Assembly: GCA_007922225.1 (NCBI GenBank)
Contig: ML679941.1
Location: 55,205,849-55,269,848, forward strand
Source of the DNA: Emydura subglobosa
Taxonomy: Eukaryota > Chordata > Testudines > Chelidae
DNA: 64,000 nt
Reading direction: 5' to 3'
Under the pieces are notes generated by a model. The model saw nothing but the letters and a program-made list of their open reading frames with translations, did not search any database and was not told the DNA's origin. The translations under genes were made by a program, and so were the position numbers. Position 1 is the stretch's first letter. Each line of letters opens with the position of its first letter. Shown here piece by piece: positions 23,088 through 35,377 of the stretch.

Positions 23088-26000
23088 CAAAGTTATATAG
23101 GATCTCCATAGGAGAGCTTTCAATGTCAAAACTAAAAAGAAAGGGAGAATTTCCTGAATGATTTGTCATGCTCTTGTGAAGAAATCAATGATCTACAGCT
23201 TTTCACCTTGAATTTAGCCACAAAGTTATTTTTATTTAAAACAAGCACAGATCATTGGAAGATTAAACTGTTGTTGCAACTAATACTCTTCTGTATACTA
23301 CTAGCAAAGCTGTTTGCTTTGATTTTAATCTGAACCTACATGACTTGCAGAATATTTGAAATGACTATATTTCTAGTTATTTTAATTTATTAATAGTTGC
23401 TTATCCAACAAATAGACAAAGGATAAAAATCTGTGTTTATCGTCTTCCCATATTGCCCCCAAACCTGGCAGATTGTAATCATGAGTGAGTATAGATTCTC
23501 GGACTCTGGGTTACTTACTCTTAATGTAACTGGACGAAAAGCCATAGACAATTGTGGATTCTACTTTTCTAGTACATTCTTGCAAGGGTTTAGGGTACTG
23601 CTGGTATTAGAAAGCATACTGAAAACAAGCTGTTAGTGTGTTGGCCTTAAAAGTATTCTTGGAAGACTAGATATATCAAAAGATGATTTAATAACACACT
23701 GAAAGGCAATATTCTGGAGCTTAAACCTGATGGCCAGGAATGATCAAAACAAACAGGTAGGAGTAGAAAGAACAAATCATGAGTGAGAAACTTCCATGTA
23801 AAGCAAACGTACTGTAAACAAGCAAAATGAAAAGTGAACTGTTCTGTAAATGACCATTTACAAATATATTAATGTAAAAATGAAGTGCTCCGTTTACCCT
23901 CACCTAAGAAATTACTGTACTGTACCCACTGAACTATGGCACTTCTGCTGCATCAAAGTCCTGTGTAAACATGACCTTTACAATAAGTGACTTGCTCTAA
24001 CGTGTATGTTCTGTGCTCAGACAAACAGGGTGCAAATTAGTGATTGATGAGGTTGATGTTCTTGTAACATAAACAGTTCTTCACTAGGAAATGGAACAAA
24101 AGTGCCAATTCATTTCACATAGATTACCAAACAGCTGAGAGATTGTAACTGTATTCCATCATTACCAGTCTAAGTTGGATTTAAATTGGTACCTAGAAGT
24201 GAAAAACTCTGTTACTGCAAGATCTCTAAATAATCCAGTTTCAGGATCTGAGCATAGAGGATGAATGCATTCTAGTGAATTGCTCTATTAATTAGTTATA
24301 GTACTTTTTTAGTATTCATTTTATGACAAGCAGAATTATGTGATGTAGTTCTCTGAAGCTTCTGCATGAATATCATCAATAGTTTTCCATTCATCTAACA
24401 CTTATAACATATAGTTAATATGCTAAGCTTTTACAGCCTTGCAGCACCATCTCAGCAGGTCAGACGTTTCTCAAGATTGTGCCTTTTCAAATAAAATACA
24501 TCTAGGCAAGTGAAAAAGAGATATTGCTACAATTAAGTAAAATAATGAAAATATCATGAATAAAATAGATCATGTAAAGTGCTTGATATTCCAAAAATTG
24601 AGGTTACAAATGCAGGTTTTAAAAACAAAAACAAAAAAACCCTACAGATTTGTATAATTTATTTTAAAATATACTAAAGCAAAAAGACCATTTTTATAGG
24701 TGGACAGTTTATTCATTAAAATCTTTCTGATTTTTTAAAAGCCTCTTAAAACTATATAGCTATCCATACTCCTATCCATTCCACACTCATTTCCATAGTA
24801 GCTGCAGTCAATAAACTAGAACTAGTTGAAAACATTTTGCAGCATGTTTTTCTATTTTCTTTTTTTGGTTGACATTTTGATATAAACTTTCATCAAAATT
24901 TTGTTTCAAAAGAAGTAAATTATATATAACTTTATCTTTCTCTTGATCCCTTTTGAATTCAGTGAACTGTTTTACAGATAGGCACCACAAGAAAGGTCTC
25001 ATTTGTTTTCAAGTTAAAAGATAAAGGAATGTATATACTGTATATACTGAGATTAAAGGTTTAACTGTGTTTTTCCCCCCCTCACAGGCCGTACGTCTCC
25101 AGTTATTTTGAAAATATCCCCATGTATATCTACTGCCAGCCAATAGTGAAAGCCAGTCAAAGAGTGAAAACCAGAAATACATAAGAAAAGGGTAATGATG
25201 GGAAGAAATAAATATTGTCTTTTAAAATATTTATTTTTGTACTGAGCCACTGTTGTACGTTTGAAACCAAAAATATTCTTTCCCTTTGATCATATTCATG
25301 ATGAGCTGGGATTTAATATTTTTCAGTGAAAATAAATTTGCCAGAAACAGTTCACCACGTTTTTTTCCTCAAATGTTTAGAGTAATAATACAATTGTCTA
25401 ATACTTGACGATTCAGGAGTACTGTCATATCGGTAACATTCATTAACGTTACATGAAGGTGAGAATGCATCATATTTGTAAGCTTAAAGATGGACTTTCA
25501 TAGAAAATTTCAGGGTTTTGTCTAATTTTACAAGAAGTTATAAATTGGTCTACCACATATGGGGCCAAATCCTGTTTGCCCAGCACATGTGCTTACTGTT
25601 CCTACCCTGCAGAAAATATTAATGCCAATACTGGCTGCCCCAGAAACCTATGCGGAAGTTGCTCGGCAGACAGTACTTCCCTCCCCTACAACATGCCAAG
25701 AAATGCAAGGGGCATATTGGCAAAGGTTTATGGATCTGGGTATGGTCCACATGTTTGAACATTAGCCCCACGATTTGGCAATGGCTTTTGTAGTTTATCT
25801 GTAAGAAGTGTGGCCTATTCATCTTTTGCTGCTGGCCAGAACGTTCCAGCCTATTTATAGATAGTTACACCACTTCCCTTGCACTGGCCAGATTTTGGCC
25901 CATGAAAATTTCTACCTCAAGGTAAGACCCCCAAGAGGACAAATTGACACATACTGATAGGGACACAGAAGAAATTAAGTTTTAGAAAGTTACCATGGAA

Positions 26001-26984
26001 CAAGGAGTTATATAAACAAATGTCACATTTTTAACGATGACTTTTGTCAAGTCAAACACACAGGAGCTGAGTAAGTTAAATCTAATGGTAAAAATCACAT
26101 GCCCACTGAACACAATAGCGATTTGTAGCTAATACTCTCAGGAGAACCAGAGCTTGTGTTTGCTTTTCTTTTGCAATATTTCTGCAACAGTAAACTGTGC
26201 CTGATTTTCAGTTGACATATTATCCCTAGACTATCTGGTTCAGAGGATTGGTAATGAGATATAGAAACTTCCATCTCCAAGTCAGCTATCTGAATGCAGT
26301 TCAGGTCTGTGGTGAAGAAAACAAGTTATCTGAAAGCCATTAGATGCCCCGACATAGGTGAAATGAGTTGGTAGCCTTAGTCTATTTCCTAGTGGACAAT
26401 TGGATGCAGCAAAATAAACCTACCATCACAGTTTGCACTAACTGGCACTTTAGTTGGCAGTTTCAGCAAACAGGTGAAGGGCTGTGTTAATTGATGTTTT
26501 CCCAGCTTGCTCTAAACGAAATTCACATGCTTGGGGTTTGGACTTAATGGTAAACAAAAATTACAAGAAGATAATGAAAAGTGCAACTAAGACTTCTCCT
26601 CAGATTTGGCTGCTCCTAATGTTCCTATCTCGGGGCAGAGCAGCCCACACTCTAATTCCTGTACCCTGAGAGCCCCACTCTCACCTCCCTCTTCTCCAGA
26701 TGGGGTAACAAGTCACTTGTTTGGAGGAGCCTTCAATTCCAGGCTGATCATGTACAATATGCATACAGATCTATCATACCATCACCTCTCTAGAGGTGGT
26801 TGCAGAGATGAGAAAACCCTTTGTCAGGGCAGGAACATTTGCACTGCTACTGCTTTACTTATTATTTGGGGAGAGTATTTCAGCTTCAACTTGGCATCTT
26901 CCTGAGCACTAAAAAATTAAATATAATTTCCTTGTTGATCAGATCCACAGCCTCCTGAGCTGACCCAAACCCATTGAGGGCAGG
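23088..26984. other. No gene or clear repeat recognised
   Basis: Nearly 3.9 kb of AT-rich DNA with no frame above 70 codons that looks coding and no repeat termini I can define. It may be unique intergenic or intronic sequence. Confidence 0.4.
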
Positions 26985-27070
26985 ATTGTAACACTGTAGT
27001 ACTACTTACACAAGCAGTCCCACAGAAGTCAATGAGATTTGCCAACATGGATTGCACAGTTCTAACCCAA
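26985..27070. repeat. Fragment of a palindromic repeat (TAGTCCCATTGAAGTCAATG type)
   Basis: The motif ACAAGCAGTCCCACAGAAGT, then CAATGAGA and GGATTGCACAG, is half of a palindromic repeat family whose other copy is at 51340-51437. The outer part is missing. Confidence 0.4.
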
Positions 27071-27305
27071 ATTGCAGATAAGATGCCAAAATGGCAAGCT
27101 TCTCAATGTATGATGAGCCATAATTTTCTAAAAAAATGGAATGAAGCTATAACTCAGAAATGTTATGCTTTGGGTCCAAGCAATATTCCCTTCGACAACT
27201 AGCTGAAAATTGGTAATGTTGTTGCTTTTGAATTATTTGGGGGTTATTTTGAGGTAGACAAGCTAAAAGGCATGGACTTAGACACATCAAATGTATTTAG
27301 CTTGT

Positions 27306-27682
27306 GAACATATGTCAGCACTGCACTAAGCCTGGGCTCTGACTCTGCTGTGAGCCCAAGCCCCCCTTCCATCCACTGCAAATCACTCAGGACCCAGGTC
27401 GTAGGCTTCTGATAAGGGGGGGATGGGTCAGAGGGTAGAGCCCGAGTCCCACTGTGACTTAGATCTAAGCCCTGTCATTTTGGAGAGTGGATGCAGCTCA
27501 AGCCATGAACTTGAGTCACAAGGTCTGTGTGGACACCTCACCACAGCTGTGCAACTTGGGTCCAGCAACTGTAAGACCAGGTTTACAGTAAAGTGTGGAT
27601 GCTCAAGGGCTAGCTTGAAAACACCAAGTCCAGAAGCCCAGGTCCCACAGCCATGGGTTTACAATGCACTGCAGACATACCC
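27306..27682. mobile_element. MITE with GTATGTCTGCAGTGCA-type ends
   Basis: The left end CATATGTCAGCACTGCACTA and the right end CAATGCACTGCAGACATACC are inverted copies with a few mismatches. The interior is GC-richer and has repeated GAGCCC/GGGCTC pieces but no transposase. The element fits a non-autonomous DNA transposon. The 103-codon frame at 27423-27734 is incidental. Confidence 0.6.
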
Positions 27683-27782
27683 TCGGTTTGTCACATTATA
27701 TGTTAATTTTTTAGTTTTGATTAAAATGGCTTGAACAAAAGCTAACATCTGCTGGGTGTCCCCGCAGGTATTCTATTCAGGG

Positions 27783-28085
27783 GTCAGTGTGGTCCAGTGG
27801 ATAGGGCACCCGACCAAGAGTTTAGAGACCTGGCTTTTGTTCCTCGCTCTACTACTGACTCGTTGTGTGAAACTGGGCAAGCCACTGAGGCCCATATTCG
27901 CAAAGGAAGTTAAATGGAAGCTGCAGATGCCTAACCCCTCTTAAAATTAAGCTGTAGGAAGCACCTGTTTGGCAAACAAAATTAGTGGCCACTTTTGAAA
28001 AAGTCGCTTCTAATTTCTCTGTGCCTCAGTTTCCCCACCTATAAAGTTAGGATAATGATGCTTATAATATCTTTAGCTTTAGAAA
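27783..28085 (+). mobile_element. tRNA-headed SINE with an internal insertion
   Basis: The head is GGTCCAGTGGATAGGGCACC (box A region) and GAGACCTGGCTTTTGTTCC (box B region, decayed), followed by GTGAAACTGGGCAAGCCACT. The body resumes at TAATTTCTCTGTGCCTCAGT near 28011. About 124 bases (27887-28010) lie between, in the same SINE position that the 10.8-kb copy was hit. The inserted sequence has GCCCATATTCGCAAAGG and TTTTGAAAAAGTCGC and may be a MITE fragment. Confidence 0.65.
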
Positions 28086-30232
28086 GGAGTGTAAGTGTCT
28101 AACTCTCTGAATAATGACATCCCCTCCCCAGTCAGTTCACTATGCCAGCCCACAGTGGTTTCAATTTTCTTCCTTATTCAGCACTTTCTTGTATTTGACA
28201 TTTTCCCACCTCACTCGAGAGGGGCGAGAAAAGAGGAGCAAAGGCTTTTCAGTGAATTATTTAGAAGTATTTTAATAATTTGAATTCCCTCAGCTCAGCT
28301 CTTTCCCCTTTTCAGTTATCCTCTCCTGCAACCCCAGGACTTTTGATGCTGTAGGAATTTGATCCCATATTAGCGGCTTGCGGGTGGCCTGGATCTTCCC
28401 CTCTTGGTGTCCTCTGCTGCCTCTTAACACTTCTATGGTTGTTTGAGCCAGGCCCTGGGCTTGCCTAGCTTTGCTACTGCTGGCATTTCGTCTTCAGAGG
28501 ACCATGGCTGTGGCCATTCAAGTCTCTGCAAGCAGTGAAAAGCCTCTGAAAGCATTTGAAATTTATGAGACTCCGCAGCGTGGTGAGAGTGATGATGAGC
28601 ATGAAAGGAAAGCTGTTGTTTGTTTAAAATGTTGGTCGATACTATATAATTAAGGAGATGAGAAGGTCTGGGTTCTTGGGTTTTTTTAAAGCAGGTTATT
28701 CTGAATCAGTGGCTTCCACTCTGCTACACATTCCCTGCAATTCATCCCTGATTGTTATCCAACAACTTCACAGTTATTAAACTCAGGATAAATCTGTCCC
28801 TTGTGTCTCAGTCCATGTGTATGTTGAATGATGAATGTTGAGTCTGATGTAGATATTCAGTTACTTAGATTATAAAGTACCTTAACACAAGGACTGCATA
28901 ATTATTGGGGTAAAGAAATGTTTCAGTTGGTATCAAAGTTTTGACGGGTAATGTAACAAAGAGGTGGACTGGCCTTGTCTTCAAGCACTAATTATCATTT
29001 AAGAGAGAGAAAAAAACCCAACATTGATCTGCAGGAGTACATGATAAAATGTTAACAGACTGAGACAGACTATATTCTACAAGACATTTACTTTTTGATT
29101 CTGGTAATGTCACTGCTTATATTATATCACTTCAGCTTCTCAAAAATGGAAGCAGCCACTTGAATTTGCCTCTGGCAGTAGAGGAACATGGTCAACAGAG
29201 ACTCTTTGACAAGTGATTCAGCCAGCTGAAGCATTACCTGAGACTGGGCTCCAGCCTGACAGGTTAAACAGCGGTCCCCACAGTTCTCAGGGGGAATAGC
29301 AAAAGGCATCTGGGGTTTAGGGCATTCTGCTCTACTCAGGAGCAGAATCCTTGGTATTGCAGGCTGGAGATAACCACATGGTGCTGCAAGGGGTTAGTGG
29401 CATCAGAAAAAGAGTTGCAGGATCCAACCACTACTGCAACAAATGGTGACTTACTCCCAGGGTCCAGTGCCAGCAATGGAGGGGAAGGGTGGATCCTACA
29501 CAGATACGATTCCCAACCGCAAAGTTCAGATCTCAGTCCCAGTCTGAACTTTCCCAAAATGTAAAGGAGTTTGTGCTTGGCTTTTTTTGGGGGCCCAGCT
29601 CTAGTCTCAAGAAGCTTGGATCAGAATGTGGGGAAGTGCATTCCCCCACCCCGCAGCTTCTCTTTCATGCAAGGGGAAGAACAAGTGCCGATGAATCATG
29701 AAGGATTCAAGAGTGTAGGGGCAGCTCTCTGGTGCTGCTCAAAGCAGTAGCCTGTGGAGAAGTAACAGCAGCCTCAGCATAGCATTGTGGTGCTATTCAA
29801 AGCCTTGGCCAGCAGGGAGTACTGCAAGCTGGTAAGATAACAGCATCACAGGGTGTTAATGGCAATGATGGTTTTCAACAGGTATTTGGGAAAGAAAAAG
29901 GCCAAGAATAAAATATTGCCCAATACCGTAAAGGAAACAGAGCAATGACATGATCTAATCCATGTCATTTTAACGTATCAGTGAGTATATACAAATGTTC
30001 AGTTGTTTTATTTGATAGCATAGATAGAATGAGGTTAATTTGTCCCTTTAATAAACTAGAGAGGTTTAGACATGTTAAATCTGTTAAGGTAATAAGCTAT
30101 TTTACTAATATGATAATCTTGGAAAGATCATTTGTGTTCGATTTCTGGGCAGCTGATATTTGGTGGAAAAATATGAAAATCCAAGTAGTGTGAAATCAAT
30201 GAAACAAGAAGGGATTACTGAAGTATAATTAC
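28086..30232. other. No feature recognised
   Basis: Intergenic; several frames of 60-73 codons on both strands, none with recognisable motifs. Confidence 0.4.
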
Positions 30233-30430
30233 ATGGATGCATTTGAGGAATTACTGAGGAATTCAGAGTATCAAAATGAACATTCTGACAGAGGTACTGA
30301 ACTGTTTGTCATACTTCATTTCAGAATTTATCCAGGTAGGAAAGTTGATTGGACAAATATATTAAAATCAACGGAAGAAAAGTATGAGAGCTTTTATACT
30401 GTTATGTATGAGGCAATAGTAGATCGTTAA
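30233..30430 (+). other. Short ORF, faintly Gag-like (weak)
   Basis: A 65-codon frame starting at an ATG encodes MDAFEELLRNSEYQ and later GRKVDWTNILKSTEEKYESF. The pattern of WTxIL followed by an acidic patch and an aromatic-rich segment recalls the capsid region of retroviral or Gypsy Gag proteins. The similarity is too weak to assign, no zinc knuckle or protease follows, and no flanking LTR is near. A chance ORF is as likely. Confidence 0.15.
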
Positions 30431-31974
30431 CCCAGGTTAAAGAAAAAGATACTGGAGTGATTAGTTTTAATCACTTGGAGGCATTTCCAGAAAGGAGAAG
30501 ATTTTGAAGTGTGACAATTCTAGAAGCCCATGTCTACTTGCTGCATAGCACCTTCAGCTATCCGAGGAATGATGCGCTAGCTGTGCAAGAGCAAACAGAG
30601 CATCCGTCGGCTCAGCAAGAAGAAGGTGCTGAACATCTCAGGGGTTGGTAGCAGAGTCTTGAGTCAGAGCCTGAGTTGGGCTGAGAGGAATATGTGATTT
30701 GATTGCAAAAGGCTGAAAGGGCCATTACATGGCTGCCTCTGAGGGAAAAATATCTTTTGAAAATAACAGTTGTATACACAGCTCAGGTCAGCAGCAGCTG
30801 TAGAGGTAAATTTGAGCTGGACAGGACTCATACTCTGTGATCGAGGAAGTGGTGACTATCACATGATTGTAAGACTTTACCAACACTTTTAATTAAAATT
30901 CTACTGTTTACCAGTGTCAAGATAGACACAATTTTAGGCTAGATGCATCCCAGTTTCAACCAGGGTGGAGAACTCTGCTGAAGGAAAGCTTGGCATAAGA
31001 GGGTTTGCATCAGGGTCACACAGCTGCAACCTCCCTTATGACAGACAGACTCCCAGGAAGCTAGCACAGCCTGAAAAGTGAGTAGAATTAAACAGGGCGG
31101 GGTACGGTCAAAGTGGTCTGGGGATGAATGGATTAAGGATCTGATACAGTTCCTATTTAAAACTATGCCAAAACTCTCATCACTGTAATGGAAAGGATTA
31201 TGCCCTATGTGCATTCCCACTGCATTTTCTGTAAGTAGAAATCCTATGTAGCTGCTGGAGAAAATTAAAGCTATGTCTCCTGATCTCCCCAGGTTGTGAG
31301 TTTCTCCTCTGCCGGCAGGGTGAATCTCGCCTTTTGTGTACACATGAGAATCTACTGGACTGAGTCCAAGGGCCTGACCCAAATCTCATTGAACTGAGTG
31401 GGCTTTGGATCAGTGCCCAAGTGATAGTACATCTCATAATGGGCTGTAACAAAACATGCAATGGAACTGAATAAAAACAAACATGAAAACACTTATGAAA
31501 ATGAACTGTGTGCATCTCTCTCTCTCTTTTTCCTTTTATTGTTAAATGTTGCCACCCACCACAACCCATCTAATCCGTAGGTAGCTAAATCGCTGTTGCT
31601 GAGAGAGAAGAAGGGACTTCCTGATTTTTTTCTGTGTTTTTTTTCTAATGTTTATTATATTTAATATTTTTTACATGTTGGTGCTAAGCATATAAGGTGC
31701 AATTTGTAAAACTGTTTGTATCTGCTACTCCAAGTCTTTAAAATTTCATAAGCACAAACATGCCTTGTTCTTTCCCCGAGCAGCCCGATTTCCAGTTCGG
31801 GTGTCTCAGCACATACAGTCTTAAGTATCAGATAATTAGCTTTAAACACAGAATTTAGCTTAATTGACATAACTTCAGCATAACTGAGGTCCGAAAGCTG
31901 TAACGCTCTGTTCAGGTCACCTGGAGCTGTGAGCCACTGCATTACCCCTGTGCCTTAGCAAGAATGAGCTTTAC

Positions 31975-33020
31975 TGGAGACTAGACTGCATGTCAGCTCC
32001 CTGCCCCACCAGTCTGTCCATCTGCCCCAGCAAACTCCTCAACACTCTGCCAGGCTTTACCTTACCTTGCATTCAACAATCAGTGAACCCCAGTTCCCAA
32101 GATCCCCAGAGACATGTCTCTGCAGTGTTCAGTCCCTCTCACTGGACACTCACAGGAATGATTAAGTCTGCTGCCTCCAAACACCCAGTGTACACACCAA
32201 CCCACTGGGTTAGCTGAGGACTCACTCTGTACTTCAGTGTGACAGCAGTGATATGGTTTATAGTAAAGCAAAGAATAAGTTTATTAACAAAGAACAGAGG
32301 TTTAACTGATACTGAGCAAGAGAAAAAGAGGCAGGTATGGTTACAAACAAACAAACACTATGAAACACACTTTCTAGAGACTAAAAATTAATTTTAGCAA
32401 GATATGGTCTTTGCCCAAGCTGTTTTCTCATATCAAGTTACCAGCATATCTAGCCCGCTGGACCAGGAGATCCAACTTTCACAGAATCAGAGGGTGTTGT
32501 CCCCTTTGTTCCTTAAGTGATGCATAACTAGAATGTCTTTTTGCGCCCCGTTAGATTTTTCCAACGTCCATTGTCTTTGTCTCAAGAGCCAGGAATACTT
32601 CCTAGGGATGGGGAAGGGTGCAGAGTCAGACCCTTCATGTGCTCAATAAATTGTTTCCTCTCCTACTTGTTAGCTTGATTGCTTTGTTTACCTTACATGT
32701 AAATGTCCTTTCATTGTTCTCTGCCTGTAATCAAGCCAGTCTGACAGGTAAATCTATATTCCTTTGTCTAGGGCAGACTTGATTTATACACAGCCTCCAA
32801 AGCATGTTTTAAGAACTTATTTCCAGGAAACGTATATAATCCTTTATACACAACCCTAATGCACATCATGATTTCCAGAACCAGCATGTACCAGTTTATA
32901 TATAATACCTTACATAACACACCCTAGGTACATTTTATGACACCATTATGCTGAGGGTAGTGACCATGTCAGGTCTGATATGAGTTACACTATAGTGGGC
33001 ACTGAAGAACTCTTAGGGTC
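31975..33020 (-). mobile_element. LTR of an endogenous retrovirus-like element, minus strand
   Basis: Read on the minus strand, the segment has TATA-like stretches, then a polyadenylation signal AATAAA (complement at 32280-32285) in the context TTTGTTAATAAACTTATTC, and a U5-like end rich in CTGGGG and GGGGCAGGGAGCTGACA near 31990-32010. This arrangement and sequence match LTRs I recall from turtle genomes. No internal coding region lies beside it, so it is probably a solo LTR or fragment. I could not find matching target duplications, and the borders are approximate. Confidence 0.5.
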
Positions 33021-34425
33021 ACAAAAGTGTAATAGACTGATCGTATGCTCACACTGATTTATGCTTGCACAAAGCTACCAGTATCTGCTCACTAATGTGG
33101 TAGAGGTACATAATTATCTGTATTTCAGACCATTACTGTCCACATGCATGAAAAACCATTCTGGTATCATTGTGCTTCAAGTCAGCTCATCTATGCTAAT
33201 GTACTCCATCAAATCAACATCCCCCCAGGGCACTAGTTTGAGCACTGTATAGAATAATTATACAATGGGTTGGAGGCAAATGTTTGTGCAGTAGTCATCC
33301 TGGACAGCCAGCTGTATTGTCAGTACTGTTCCTCTATGCATGTAGCATACATATATTTATAATATTAGAGACTATCGCGTGGAAATGTTTGTGTTTTATT
33401 CTTCAGTGCGGACTGGCACTTATTGAAATTTTCATTAAACATGCAAGTAAACCCACAATTACAGTGCGAAATGAATGCCTAATTTAAAAACATTTTTTAA
33501 TGTGTTATGTGGGTGATTTGCTGCCATTCCTTTCTAGTTTTATTAAATCAAATTTGCGGACACAACCAGCCATATTTAAAGCTGAGGGTGTAAAAATCTG
33601 CATTTATAGATTTTTTAAAAATACTAATAATGTATTAATAAAACTTTCTGGAAACTTTAGCAGGTTGTTATGATCCAGCCAAATTTTATGTTTTAAAAAA
33701 GTCTGTGAAGTATAATTTTTGGCAGGTAATTTCCGACATCATATATTCAGCAGGTCAGAGTAAATACAACAAATGAGGACTGTCTGCCCAGATGTATGTA
33801 AAGTATGAAGCTTGTTATCTGAATCACAGGGCTCACTTTCAGATTTCAAAGGTTATCTTGAGGGATTCCATACTCTCAGTCTTTTCATTCCTTCAAGTTC
33901 CATTATCTTCTGTCCCCAGTAAAACTCAGCAATCAGCAGCAGATGCCACAGTCTTATGTTAAATTTGATACCATCACACAAATTGTGCTCCCCTATATGA
34001 ATCCCCCTCCCAACAAAAAAAGCCAATTCTGCTGAAATGGGAGTTTCATTAGATCGGTTCTGAATTAACTTTATCTTGAAATGAGTGTGTTAATAAAGGG
34101 AAAAATATTTTCTGCATATTAATATCATATTTTATGTAATCACAACATTCAATACTGTATTCATAATGGAGATGCAGATTCCCTGCATAAAGCTTCTGCT
34201 TTCACAAAACTCAATGAAGTAGAAAATCATTCTGAGGTTAAACAATGATCACCAACTAAAACCTTTAGTCTGAATCTCTAGATTTTGAATGCACTAAGAG
34301 TTATGAATGATTGAGTCAAGTAATTTGCTATAGTTTACAAAGCACTAAGAATAACTTGGCTGAAAAATGTGTAAGAGACTTGCATTTTTAGCTTATTGTT
34401 TCTTTCTAAACAGGCAGTAGAATGT
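33021..34425. other. No feature recognised
   Basis: AT-rich intergenic DNA; nothing supported. Confidence 0.4.
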
Positions 34426-34449
34426 GTGTGTGAGAGAGAGAGAGAGAGA
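34425..34449. repeat. (TG)n(AG)n microsatellite
   Basis: A short TGTGTGTG run passes directly into about ten AG units before GAAGG. Confidence 0.9.
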
Positions 34450-34689
34450 AGGTTTTTTTCCTGGCATTTCAATCAAGTTTTCATTTGTTAGGAAAACATT
34501 TTTAAACTGTAATTACCATGCTGATTTGTAGTAATGTATTCTTCATCTGGGGAGAAATCACTGAGTTTAGCGCATTTATAATTCTATCGTGCTGTGGTTG
34601 TGGGATGAACTACTTTATTTAATCTATGTTACAAAAATCACTAATCTTTTGGGTCTGAGATTTTTACACAAAGTTAAAAATTGGGCTCG

Positions 34690-35155
34690 TTGAAACTTTT
34701 TTGATGGTTTTTTTTACAGGACAAAAAGGGAAGAAAGTTTTTAAAAAATAGAGACAGTAAGGAGAAAAAACTTATCTCGTTTATTTTTTCCCACTGGAAA
34801 AAAAAAAGTTGAAATAAAGTAAAGTGAGAGGTAGTAATGGGCGGAAGCTCACTTTTTTACTACTTTCTGCTGGAAAAGTTAAAAAAGCTCTTCCCCACCC
34901 ACACTCAGACTCTCTTTCACTTTTTACTTTGCCCCTTTATTTCACATGAAGGAAAAAAAGGGGGGCTGGAATAAATAAGTGAGAGAAGGGGGGGAATGAA
35001 ATTTAAATTAAATTTTTAAGCAAAAATTAAAATTTTCATTTTGAAAAATCTTTGTTTGAAATTTTTTGTCAAAAAGTGAAAAATTTCACAAGAAATAAAG
35101 CTTTCTTTTGAATTTTTTTTCAGAAAGGAAAACCCAAAATTTCAACCTGCTCGAG
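34690..35155. repeat. AT-rich MITE family, copy 2
   Basis: The left part has GCTCGTTGAAACTTTTTTGA and the right end AAATTTCAACCTGCTCG, inverted matches to each other and to the ends of the copies near 11.7 and 40.5 kb. The interior is made of A- and T-rich tracts with a GC-richer core (34830-34990) that itself holds near-inverted CACTTTTT/AAAAGTGAG pieces. Confidence 0.5.
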
Positions 35156-35377
35156 TTCAATTCAAGAGAAAAATATTGTTCTCTTGAATTGGTTGCTTGA
35201 AACATGATTTAAAGATGTAGATCTGTAAAGGTACAGGATACTAAATGATATAACTGTTCTTTATGTACTGTATGTAGAATTATTTATAGCCATTACAATT
35301 ATATAAAAGTGTATACACATCTCAAATATTAGGGGTTTTATGGAATTGTAATCATTCTAGGCAGCAGTGACCATGAG

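Noticed and set aside
30939..31569. Two overlapping minus-strand frames of 147 and 123 codons
   Set aside because: Overlapping frames on one strand with random-looking composition; no motif or repeat similarity seen.
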